Part shown: one piece after another, positions 35,021 through 42,402 of the stretch
Position numbering within the stretch: the stretch's first letter is position 1
How the letters are laid out: the number at the start of each line of letters is the position of its first letter
Origin: Terriglobia bacterium
GTDB taxonomy: Bacteria > Acidobacteriota > Terriglobia > Terriglobales > Acidobacteriaceae
Assembly (NCBI GenBank): GCA_020073495.1
Contig: JAIQFD010000003.1
Location: 186,001 to 250,000 of the forward strand
Length of the DNA stretch: 64,000 nucleotides
Direction: 5' to 3'
Notes under the pieces: generated by a model
Told to the model about the DNA's origin: nothing
The model's database searches: none
Seen by the model: only the letters and a program-made list of their open reading frames with translations
Made by a program: the position numbers and the translations under genes

Positions 35021-36043
35021 ATGCGACGGCTGAAGGCAATCGATTTGTTCGCTGGATGCGGCGGGCTAACCCTTGGTCTGAAACGCGCGGGTTTTCGCGT
35101 GGTCGGCGCCGTAGAAATCGACAAGACGGCCGCCGACACGTACGCGAAGAATCATCCCGAGGTGCGACTCTGGACTGACGACATAAAGAAGATCACCACG
35201 GCCGAGGTGCGCAGGAAACTTAACCTTAAGGCGGGCCAACTCGATCTCCTCGCCGGCTGCCCCCCGTGCCAGGGCTTTTCTTCGATGCGGAGGCTTAACG
35301 GAGGCCGTATCGTGCGCGACCGAAAGAATGCACTCATTCTCGATTTTCTCCGCATGGTTCGAGGCCTTTGTCCCAAGGCTGTAATGCTGGAAAACGTGCC
35401 GCATCTCGCGCACAGTCGTAGGTTTGCTCGATTCTGCCGGCAGCTTCGCCAGCTCGGCTACAACGTAGACTACGCCGTGCTGGACGCAGCGGATTATGGA
35501 GTGCCACAACGCAGACGGCGTGTGATCTGCTTCGGACTGCGGAGCGGAGAAGTGGATTTCGCCAGTCCCTCCCGCGGTGACAAAACAGTTGTAGACGCTA
35601 TCGGGCATCTTCCCTTGCCAAGGCGAAGCCATGACCCAATCCATAATGTTGCTGAACACCGCAGCAAGCAGGTGCGTGACATGATTCGCAGGATACCCAA
35701 GAATGGCGGCAGCCGCTCCGATCTGGGAGCGAAAGCCCAGCTTAGGTGTCACCGCGACTGCGACGGGTTTAAAGATGTGTACGGCAGGATGGCATGGCGA
35801 AGTATCGCCCCGACAATCACGACCGGATGCTTTAACCCTTCTAAGGGGAGATTTTTGCACCCGTCTCAAAACCGTTGCATCACTATGCGCGAGGCGGCCC
35901 TACTACAAACATTCCCACGCCGCTATTACTTTCCTGCCGACGCTGGGAAGGTGAAGCTCGCCGTACTCATCGGGAACGCTCTACCACCGGAATTCATCAG
36001 GAGACATGCGGTCCAGCTCAAAAAGTCGCTGACGCGCAGGTAA
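35021..36043 (+). CDS. dcm: DNA (cytosine-5) methyltransferase
   Basis: A 340-residue C5 methyltransferase with motifs in the standard order: I (DLFAGCGGLTLGL), IV with catalytic Cys83 (GCPPCQGFS), VI (LENV), VIII (PQRRRRV), IX (RSIAPTITT) and X (GNALPP). The target-recognition segment between VIII and IX is about 90 residues, so it reads a short site that cannot be predicted. Its TAA overlaps the next ATG (TAATG), coupling it to the helicase-nuclease gene. Base composition and codon use are less GC-biased than in flanking genes, suggesting acquisition by transfer. No cognate restriction endonuclease of a classical type is adjacent. TAATAAT lies 8 bases before the ATG. Confidence 0.95.
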   Translation: MRRLKAIDLFAGCGGLTLGLKRAGFRVVGAVEIDKTAADTYAKNHPEVRLWTDDIKKITTAEVRRKLNLKAGQLDLLAGCPPCQGFSSMRRLNGGRIVRDRKNALILDFLRMVRGLCPKAVMLENVPHLAHSRRFARFCRQLRQLGYNVDYAVLDAADYGVPQRRRRVICFGLRSGEVDFASPSRGDKTVVDAIGHLPLPRRSHDPIHNVAEHRSKQVRDMIRRIPKNGGSRSDLGAKAQLRCHRDCDGFKDVYGRMAWRSIAPTITTGCFNPSKGRFLHPSQNRCITMREAALLQTFPRRYYFPADAGKVKLAVLIGNALPPEFIRRHAVQLKKSLTRR

Positions 36044-38922
36044 TGCCAATTACCTACACCCCCGAGCAACTCAACGCCATCGGCCACCGGGGCGGCAATT
36101 TGCTCATAATTGCTTGTGCTGGATCCGGCAAAACAGAAGTGATTTCCCGTCGTATTGCTCAACTCGTCCAAGAGGGAGCAGACCGTCGCTCGATCGTGGC
36201 GTTTACTTTCACTGAGAAAGCCGCCGCAGCGCTCAAAGCTCGAATTCGAAAGCACCTTGAGGAGCTACTTCCCGCTGACCCTTCGCTCGGTGACATGTAC
36301 GTCGGCACTATTCACAGTTTCTGCTTGCAGGTCCTGAAAGAGCTGGACCCTAGTTACAGAAATTTCGAAGTCATTGATGAAGTTCGCCAAGCGGCACTCA
36401 TTTGTACGCACTTCAACGACGCCAATGGTCGCGGCCTCGGCTTGGACCACCTGCGGCACCTCGTTCGAACCAACGGCTTCTTCGACACAATTCGAGCGTT
36501 TACACGGTCGTTGACCGCAATCCACCTCGAATCCATTGATATCCGCCATTTGGGGGACGCGCATCTCCGGGAAGCCGTCGAGCGCTACAACAACCTTACG
36601 CGGCAGCGGCCGAACTACTACTTAGATTTCGACGGGATTATCGATGAAGCTGTCCGCAAACTCCGGACGGACCCTGAAGCGCTTCGCACAGCGAACAACA
36701 GATTCAAGCACGTTGTCGTCGATGAGTACCAAGACATTGACCCTAGGCAGGAAGAGCTGATTACCCTGCTGTCTCGACGTGCCGATTCGCTCTGCGTGGT
36801 TGGTGACGACGACCAATCCATTTACGGGTGGCGCGGTGCCGATATCACCAACATTCTGAATTTCCATCGGAGACATGCCCCGGTCCGTCGCATTCAGCTG
36901 GTCGACAACTTTCGGTCAACCCACGCAGTTGTCGAGGTCGCGAACGCTGCCGTGCGGCGGTTGGGAACCCGGCTCGATAAGGCGATGGTAGCCCGACACT
37001 GGGAACGGCAAGGGCAGGACGACATCCTAGTGGAAACAATGGCAGAACACGGCGACGTGCATCGGCAGACCTTTGCAACCGAAGCCGAAGAGGCGGGGTA
37101 CGTAGCAGATCGCATCCTCGCACATCGCGGCTCCGCCCTTGGTTCCGGCGAGCACGCCCGGGGCCTTGATTGGGGAGACATGGCAATTCTCCTCCGGAGT
37201 GTCCGAACGTCTGCGCACACCTTTGTTGAAGAGTTGAGTCGCCGCCGAATTCCACATGTGGTGAAGGGGACAGCGGGACTGTTTGACCACCGTGAGGTCC
37301 AGTTGGTCCAGGCCGTCTTCTGTTTCCTTGCTGGAATGGATTTTTCCCGGCGGAGCGACGGAAACTTCGTCCAGCTGGATGAACGACAAACAAGAGAGTT
37401 CATCCGAACGACACTCGAGGCCATGCGGGACGAGGGCGACGCACCTAACTCGGATTCCGCCCGCTTTCTTGAGTGGCTCGCTGCCCGGCGCAGGTTGTTA
37501 CAACAAGCCGCGCTTCCGCGAGACCGCCGGCCGGCACGTGTTGCTCGCCGAATATATCCACAAACCATCTTCCACGAAATGTTGGAGGCGCTGGGGACAA
37601 ACAGGGGGCCCACCGCGTGGCCGGATCAGATTTTGTTCAATCTTGGAAGATTTAGCAATCTGTTGACGCAGTACGAAGCAGTCCACCAATGGGTTACGCC
37701 AGGACTTCTATTCGGCTTGAACATTTTCTTGAATGGATGGGCATCTGGGACCGCCGACGAAGGAGGTCAAGACGATCCAACAGTGGTCAATGCGATACAG
37801 ATTCTGACCATCCACGCCGCCAAGGGACTTGAATGGCCGGTTGTGTTCATACCCAGCGTTTGCTCCCGGAGATTTCCGAGTTCGATGCGGACTCGCGGCA
37901 CGGAGGTCCTCCTTAACCCCGCCGAATACAATGCGCAACGCTACATTGGGGGCGACGATGGTGAGAGGCGCTTGTGGTATGTCGCTTTGACGAGGTGCCA
38001 AAAGTTTCTCCACGTCACATCCGTGGATCGCCGAAACTGCCGGCCTACGGAATTTCACCGAGAAATTCGCCACGATTACGTGAGAGACGACGGCGTTGAT
38101 CCTTCTGCCCCGCGACCTGTTCTTCCGCCCCGCCGACCCATCGAAACGGAATATCTGCCGACGAGCTACTCCGACCTGAACTATTTCTGGGAATGCCCCT
38201 TCGACTATCGGTTGCGTAAGTTAATGGGCTTTGGTCCGACAATCGGACAAGAGTTCGGTTACGGCGAGCAGATTCACAATTTGTTGGCTGCTATTCATGA
38301 ACGCGCGCGTACTGGGCCTGTGACGCGCGAGTGGGTTGAACAGTTGGTAGATACGCGCTTTAACTTGCGCTATACGAGAGATGAGCCTCTGGATCGCATG
38401 CGCGACGCCGCGAAGCGAACCCTCGTCGGTTACGTAACGCAATTTCCGGACGTGGCGAACCTTGTCTTTGAAGCTGAAAAGCCATTCGAATTCATGCTAG
38501 AAGATGCTCTGGTGACCGGCACAATCGACTTGCTCGAACGAGTCGAGGGTGCTGCAGGCGAACGCGTACCGGTCGGCGTCGTGGATTTCAAGACAGGTCT
38601 ACCTGACGATCCCGACGACCTCCAAGCTCGTATTGAAACCGTTGATCGCCAGCTTCGTTTGTACGCTATTGCCGTTCGGAGGGCTCTCAATTTAGACCCA
38701 AGACGAGCCGTTGCACACTTCATGTCCCCGGATCGGCAGCATGTACGCCAAGAAATTGATATAACCGAGCCGCGACTGGAAGACATCCGCCAGCAAGTGC
38801 GAGATGCAGTTATACAGATCAAGGCTGGAAATTTTCCCCGCAGACCTTGTGCTCGGGATCGATGCCCGACCTGCGATTTCCAGCGCATCTGTCCTGGGCG
38901 AGAACGAGGCCCTCATGCCTGA
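36043..38922 (+). CDS. UvrD/Rep-type helicase fused to a 4Fe-4S PD-(D/E)XK nuclease
   Basis: A 959-residue SF1A helicase-nuclease. Helicase motifs: Q (YTPEQLNAI), I (ACAGSGKT, K30), Ia (FTFTEKAAAALK), II (D227-E-Y-Q-D), III (GDDDQSIYGWRG, about 254-265), IV (NFRS), V (TIHAAKGLEW, 589-598) and VI (YVALTR, 646-651). The C-terminal nuclease has H745, D829 (GTIDLL), D848-x-K850 (VVDFKTG) and QLRLYAIAV. Cys718 (ECPFDYR) with C941-x2-C944-x5-C950 matches the AddB/Cas4 iron-sulfur cluster pattern. It should unwind and cut DNA. The combination resembles AddAB or a defence nuclease in one chain. It overlaps dcm by one base and vsr by eight. Confidence 0.93.
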   Translation: MPITYTPEQLNAIGHRGGNLLIIACAGSGKTEVISRRIAQLVQEGADRRSIVAFTFTEKAAAALKARIRKHLEELLPADPSLGDMYVGTIHSFCLQVLKELDPSYRNFEVIDEVRQAALICTHFNDANGRGLGLDHLRHLVRTNGFFDTIRAFTRSLTAIHLESIDIRHLGDAHLREAVERYNNLTRQRPNYYLDFDGIIDEAVRKLRTDPEALRTANNRFKHVVVDEYQDIDPRQEELITLLSRRADSLCVVGDDDQSIYGWRGADITNILNFHRRHAPVRRIQLVDNFRSTHAVVEVANAAVRRLGTRLDKAMVARHWERQGQDDILVETMAEHGDVHRQTFATEAEEAGYVADRILAHRGSALGSGEHARGLDWGDMAILLRSVRTSAHTFVEELSRRRIPHVVKGTAGLFDHREVQLVQAVFCFLAGMDFSRRSDGNFVQLDERQTREFIRTTLEAMRDEGDAPNSDSARFLEWLAARRRLLQQAALPRDRRPARVARRIYPQTIFHEMLEALGTNRGPTAWPDQILFNLGRFSNLLTQYEAVHQWVTPGLLFGLNIFLNGWASGTADEGGQDDPTVVNAIQILTIHAAKGLEWPVVFIPSVCSRRFPSSMRTRGTEVLLNPAEYNAQRYIGGDDGERRLWYVALTRCQKFLHVTSVDRRNCRPTEFHREIRHDYVRDDGVDPSAPRPVLPPRRPIETEYLPTSYSDLNYFWECPFDYRLRKLMGFGPTIGQEFGYGEQIHNLLAAIHERARTGPVTREWVEQLVDTRFNLRYTRDEPLDRMRDAAKRTLVGYVTQFPDVANLVFEAEKPFEFMLEDALVTGTIDLLERVEGAAGERVPVGVVDFKTGLPDDPDDLQARIETVDRQLRLYAIAVRRALNLDPRRAVAHFMSPDRQHVRQEIDITEPRLEDIRQQVRDAVIQIKAGNFPRRPCARDRCPTCDFQRICPGRERGPHA

Positions 38923-39325
38923 CAACCTCACCAAAGCCCAGCGCAGCCACTGCATGTCACGGGTCCGCACGGCAGAAACTGACATCGAGAACGCCGTCGC
39001 TTCGGTTGTTCGAGGGCTGAAACTGCGGTTCCGCCGGAACGACAGTCGCCTTCCAGGAAAGCCCGACATCGTTGTCCCTGCTCATAGGCTTGCGATTTTT
39101 GTCGACGGCGATTTTTGGCATGGCTACCGGTTTCCGCAATGGTGTCACAAGGTTTCGCCCTTCTGGAGAACGAAAATAGCCCGCAACCGCAGGCGCGACC
39201 AGCGGAATTTTGCGAAGTTGCGACGGTTAGGCTGGCGTCCCGTCCGGATTTGGCAGCACGACATCGAAGCGGGGTCGGAAACTGTAGCGAAGAAACTTCG
39301 TGTCAGGCTGTATTCCACCACTTGA
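38915..39325 (+). CDS. vsr: Vsr-like endonuclease
   Basis: A 136-residue protein of the very-short-patch-repair endonuclease fold. It keeps the metal-binding Asp51 in LPGKPDIVV and the FWH triad (67-69), then KIARNRRRDQRN and LGWRPVRIW. Compared with E. coli Vsr as I remember it, His64 is Asp, and the zinc ligands Cys66, His71 and Cys73 are Asp, Tyr and Phe, so the structural zinc site looks lost. Classical Vsr nicks T:G mismatches that arise at Dcm sites. The altered active site leaves open a restriction role instead. Its first eight bases overlap the helicase-nuclease gene, so the three genes form one operon with dcm. Confidence 0.87.
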   Translation: MPDNLTKAQRSHCMSRVRTAETDIENAVASVVRGLKLRFRRNDSRLPGKPDIVVPAHRLAIFVDGDFWHGYRFPQWCHKVSPFWRTKIARNRRRDQRNFAKLRRLGWRPVRIWQHDIEAGSETVAKKLRVRLYSTT

Positions 39326-39480
39326 CCTCACAGCGAGCTGCGAGGCACGTCACCTGTCAAGACGTACGCGCGTCAAGAATCAGGCCTTAGCTTAGGATTG
39401 GCGGTAGTGTTCTGCCGTCCCTACGGGACTCGGGATCTATTTCGGACCTGTACCCCGGGCTTGCGCCCGGGGCTAAATTC

Positions 39481-39572
39481 TTACGCCCGCTAAAGCGGGC
39501 TCTTCCTCTGAAATGAAACGTCTACCCCGGGCTTGCGCCCGGGGCTAAATTCTTACGCCCGCAAGGCGGGCT
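39481..39572 (+). repeat. 92-bp perfect direct repeat, copy 1
   Basis: This block starts TTACGCCCGCTAAAGCGGGC and ends CAAGGCGGGCT; as read by eye every base matches the copy 161 bases downstream. It contains one full 40-base TACCCCGGGC unit. Perfect identity implies a recent duplication or ongoing gene conversion. Confidence 0.8.
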
Positions 39573-39611
39573 CCTCAGCGGCTAAAGCCGGTACTAATTT
39601 GGATGGGGAAA

Positions 39612-39637
39612 GCGGCACTGAAGTGCCGCACTACCTC
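39612..39637 (+). repeat. GCGGCACTGAAGTGCCGC palindrome, copy 1
   Basis: An 8-bp stem with a two-base GA centre, followed by ACTACCTC. The same 26 bases recur at 39965-39990. Confidence 0.75.
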
Positions 39638-39641
39638 ATCG

Positions 39642-39733
39642 TTACGCCCGCTAAAGCGGGCTCTTCCTCTGAAATGAAACGTCTACCCCGGGCTTGCGCC
39701 CGGGGCTAAATTCTTACGCCCGCAAGGCGGGCT
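39642..39733 (+). repeat. 92-bp perfect direct repeat, copy 2
   Basis: Second copy of the block at 39481-39572. It is followed by GTGCCTCGG instead of CCTCAGCGG, marking the end of the duplicated segment. Confidence 0.8.
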
Positions 39734-39964
39734 GTGCCTCGGATGAATGCTCCGCCCCTTGTTCGCGGACTGAAGTCCGCGAATCCCGGATCGCGGAGCG
39801 AGTCAGGGCTAAAGTCCTGACCTACCGAGCGCGGGCCTACCGCCCGGGGCTCCGTTCTTATGCCCGCTAGAGCGGCCCTTCGGCTTCGCTCAGGGCTCGG
39901 CTCCTGGGGAGCCTCGGCTTCATACCTCAGCGGCTAAAGCCGGGGGATTTTGGGAACGCGGCAC

Positions 39965-39990
39965 GCGGCACTGAAGTGCCGCACTACCTC
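39965..39990 (+). repeat. GCGGCACTGAAGTGCCGC palindrome, copy 2
   Basis: Identical to 39612-39637. It is preceded in both cases by a CAGCGGCTAAAGCCGG unit (39576-39591 and 39928-39943), so a composite of two palindromes has been copied. Confidence 0.75.
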
Positions 39991-40028
39991 CGCGTGCTCG
40001 ATGCGGAAGCGCAATTGATCGCCTCGTT

Positions 40029-40055
40029 CTCTGTGCGCTCTGTGTCTCTGTGGTG
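40029..40055 (-). repeat. Right copy of the 27-bp inverted repeat
   Basis: Reverse complement of 34395-34421. A further diverged copy of the same motif family (TTCTCTGCGCTCTCGGCG and following) is at about 40098-40125, as if two repeat copies stood side by side. Confidence 0.75.
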
Positions 40056-40521
40056 GGCCCTTTCTCCCTCCGCGTGCATTCGCGCGGCCAATGGATTTCT
40101 CTGCGCTCTCGGCGTTCTCGGCGGTGAAAAATGATCGATGACAGCCGAGGGCGGCTGTCCCACACACTCCCACACGGTCAGGTCCGGTTGCCAGCGCCTC
40201 AGGCCCCTTAGTTACTCCTCCGACAATTTTTGTACCCGATGCATCAACACCACTACCCCTAGTGGTCAATCCTTCGGAACGCCACGAAATATGGGCACTT
40301 AGGGCGAGTGAATACCCATTCAGAGCGGTAGATATCCAAGAAAACCGGAAGAAACGGGAAAGACTTCCTTGACACTACCGGCAGTGACACTGCTATAACT
40401 CGCACCGCAGACGTTTCCCCCCGAGAAAGCAGAGGATCTCTTCCTCACAGGGCCCGGCCGTTCGGAGGCCGCCCCGCAAGAAACGCGGGCAGTTTGATCT
40501 GTGGAAAGGGCACAAGCAGCT
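40056..40521. other. Non-coding region upstream of the HTH-pilM operon
   Basis: No gene is supported. It contains a diverged CTCTG-type repeat, a GACAGCC/GGCTGTC hairpin (40140-40159), and the promoter described separately. The stretch 40430-40500 (CCCGAGAAAGC, CCCGGCCGTTCGGAGGCC, CCCCGCAAGAAACGCGGG) can form small hairpins and would be the transcript leader of about 115 bases. Confidence 0.5.
40369..40399 (+). promoter_or_regulatory. Sigma70-type promoter of the HTH-pilMNOPQ operon
   Basis: TTGACA (40369-40374) and TATAAC (40394-40399) are separated by 19 bases, longer than ideal, but the -10 carries an upstream TGC, the extended -10 motif that can compensate. The direct word GACACT occurs at both the -35 and 10 bases before the -10. 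The promoter lies about 120 bases before the first gene. Confidence 0.6.
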
Positions 40522-40755
40522 ATGGCCGATTCGAGAGAAGTAATGAATATTCGGCAAGCTTCGCAGTATTTGGGCGTGAGTCCGGACACGCTTTACAAGT
40601 ACGTGTACGAGGAAAAGATTCCTGCCTTCAAGCTGGGGAACCGTTGGAAATTCAAGAAGACCATCCTGGACCAGTGGATGGAGCGGAAAAGCACGCTCGG
40701 CGAAGGCCGAGGCAAGAAGAAACCCAAGGCCGCGCGGGCAGCCGCGGGTCACTAA
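40522..40755 (+). CDS. Excisionase-type helix-turn-helix protein
   Basis: A 77-residue MerR-like winged helix of the HTH_17/excisionase class: MNIRQASQYLGVSPDTLYKYV, then IPAFKLGNRWKFKKTILDQWM, ending in a basic Lys/Arg/Ala tail. Despite its name the fold is widely used for small regulators. It sits 10 bases before pilM and is likely in the same transcript, which makes it a candidate regulator of the pilus operon rather than part of a phage. ATG was preferred over the in-frame GTG 21 bases earlier because GGAAAGGG lies between them, though its distance (12 bases) is long. Confidence 0.82.
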   Translation: MADSREVMNIRQASQYLGVSPDTLYKYVYEEKIPAFKLGNRWKFKKTILDQWMERKSTLGEGRGKKKPKAARAAAGH

Positions 40756-40765
40756 GGCGGGTCGC

Positions 40766-41815
40766 ATGGGTCTATTCGGTGGAGCGAAAACGATCGTGGG
40801 CCTGGACATCGGCTCGAGCAGCATCAAGGCAGTCGAGCTGAAGAGGGCCAAAGGGGAGATCCAGGTGGTGCACGTGGGCTTCGAGCCGCTGGGGTCCGAC
40901 ATCGTGGTGGACTCGATGATCGTGGACTCGGGCAGCGTGTCCAGCGCCATCTCCAAGATCTTCAACGACAACAAGATCACCTCTAAGGCGGTGGCCACCT
41001 CGGTGAGCGGCCACTCGGTGATCGTGAAGAAGATCGCCATGCAGTCAATGTCGGACCAGGAGCTGGCCGAGAGCATCAACACGGAAGCGGCGCAGCACAT
41101 CCCCTTCGACATCGCCGACGTGAACATCGACTACCAGATCCTGAGCGAGGACACGACCGGCCCGCAGATGGACGTGCTGCTGGTGGCGGTGAAGAAAGAC
41201 AAGATCCTGAACTACACGAACGTGCTGTCGCTGGCGGGGAAGACCCCAGCCATCGTGGACATCGACGCGTTCGCCTTGCAGAACTGCTACGAGTTCAACT
41301 ATGACCCGGCGCCCGGCTCGACCGTGGCCCTGCTCAACATCGGCGCCAGCGTCATGAACATCAACATCGTGAAGGGCACGATGCCGCTGTTCACCCGCGA
41401 CGTCTCGGTGGGCGGCAACCAGTACACCGATTCGCTGCAGAAGGAACTCGACCTCAGCTTCGACGACGCCGAGAACCTGAAGCTCGGCCAGAAGGTCGGT
41501 ACCGTCAGCGAAGACGCCAAGATGCCCATCCTGCAACAGGTGACCGAGATCATCGTGCTGGAGATCCAGAAGACCTTCGACTTCTTCCGCGCGACGGCGA
41601 GCGGAGAGCACATTGAGCGGATCTTCCTGGCGGGCGGGTCCTCGGTGGTGCCGGGGCTGATGGAGGCCCTGCGCCAGGAGTTCTCCTTGCCGGTGGAGAT
41701 CCTCAATCCCTTCCAGAAGATCAACCCTGGCGGGGCATCGGAATTGATCGAGAAAAACGCGGGACAACTCGCGGTGGCAGTGGGATTGGCCCTCAGGAGC
41801 TTTGAAACCCTATGA
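40766..41815 (+). CDS. pilM: Type IV pilus assembly protein PilM
   Basis: A 349-residue actin-like ATPase. The phosphate loop GLDIGSSSIKAVEL, ALLNIGASVMNINIVK and LAGGSSVVPGLMEAL are the family hallmarks. PilM binds the cytoplasmic N-terminus of PilN and links the inner-membrane PilNO complex to the motor ATPases. The stop overlaps the pilN start (ATGA), indicating coupling. Confidence 0.95.
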   Translation: MGLFGGAKTIVGLDIGSSSIKAVELKRAKGEIQVVHVGFEPLGSDIVVDSMIVDSGSVSSAISKIFNDNKITSKAVATSVSGHSVIVKKIAMQSMSDQELAESINTEAAQHIPFDIADVNIDYQILSEDTTGPQMDVLLVAVKKDKILNYTNVLSLAGKTPAIVDIDAFALQNCYEFNYDPAPGSTVALLNIGASVMNINIVKGTMPLFTRDVSVGGNQYTDSLQKELDLSFDDAENLKLGQKVGTVSEDAKMPILQQVTEIIVLEIQKTFDFFRATASGEHIERIFLAGGSSVVPGLMEALRQEFSLPVEILNPFQKINPGGASELIEKNAGQLAVAVGLALRSFETL

Positions 41816-42387
41816 TCCGCATAAACCTGCTCGGAGTACCGAAGCCGAAAAAGGGCAAGCGTGCGGCCGTTCCGACCATGGCCGGCGAAGGGCCGAATCC
41901 GTTGTTGGTCGGCGTGGTGTTACTGCTGATAGCGGCGGTGGCCATGGGCGGCTGGTGGTGGAAACTGGATAACGACGCCAAAGCCATCGCCAAGCGGATG
42001 GAAGAGGCCAACCGCAAGTACCAGGCGCTGCAAGTGACCAAGACGAGGTACGAGGACCGGCAGAGGCAGGCCGAAGCGTACCAGCGCCGGATCAAGGTGA
42101 TCGACGACCTGCGCGCAGCCCAGGCGGGTCCGGTCGAACTGCTGACCATGATCGGCGATACGGTCAACGCCACCGATGGCGTGTGGTTGGACAAGATGAT
42201 CGATTCGGGCACCAGCATCGACATCCAGGGCACGGCCTTGAGCGTCCACGGGGTGGCCAATCTGATAGAGAACCTGCAGAAGTCGGGCAAGTTCAAGTCG
42301 GTGGAGATCAAGGAAACCTACCAGGACAGCCAGGCCAAGGACATGCAGGCGTTCCTATTCACGCTCAGCTGCGAGAAAAAATCGTAA
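41812..42387 (+). CDS. pilN: Type IV pilus assembly protein PilN
   Basis: A 191-residue bitopic membrane protein. The conserved INLLGVPKPKKGK at the N-terminus is the PilM-binding segment. A membrane helix follows at about 27-44 (PLLVGVVLLLIAAVAMGGW), then a coiled coil and a ferredoxin-like domain (GDTVNATDGVWLDKMID). It pairs with PilO in the alignment complex. Overlap with pilM by four bases supports one operon. Confidence 0.93.
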   Translation: MIRINLLGVPKPKKGKRAAVPTMAGEGPNPLLVGVVLLLIAAVAMGGWWWKLDNDAKAIAKRMEEANRKYQALQVTKTRYEDRQRQAEAYQRRIKVIDDLRAAQAGPVELLTMIGDTVNATDGVWLDKMIDSGTSIDIQGTALSVHGVANLIENLQKSGKFKSVEIKETYQDSQAKDMQAFLFTLSCEKKS

Positions 42388-42402
42388 GGCGGGACGGTAT
42401 CT

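Larger units (their letters stand above)
39326..40028. repeat. Array of short palindromic repeats (REP/BIME-like)
   Basis: Non-coding. It is built of hairpin units with the pattern stem-loop-stem: CCCGGGC-TTG-GCCCGGG, GCCCGC-TAAA-GCGGGC, GCGGCACT-GA-AGTGCCGC, CGCGGACT-GA-AGTCCGCG and CAGG-GCTAAAGT-CCTG. A 40-base unit starting TACCCCGGGCTTGCG occurs three times (39451, 39523, 39684). A 92-base block is duplicated exactly at 39481-39572 and 39642-39733. Spacing is irregular and units are palindromic, so this is not CRISPR. No coding frame is convincing. Confidence 0.85.

Noticed and set aside
39451-39723. CRISPR-like array of repeated 40-base units
   Set aside because: The units are internally palindromic with irregular spacing (72 and 161 bases), the spacers are themselves repeats, and no cas genes are nearby.
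39920-40269. Minus-strand frames across the repeat region right of vsr
   Set aside because: They translate repeat DNA (TERTE, RRERRE-type strings) and contain no folded domain.
40522-40755. Excisionase-like protein as evidence of a prophage or integrative element
   Set aside because: No integrase, attachment site or phage genes are nearby and the gene is tightly linked to pilM, so a pilus regulator is more likely.
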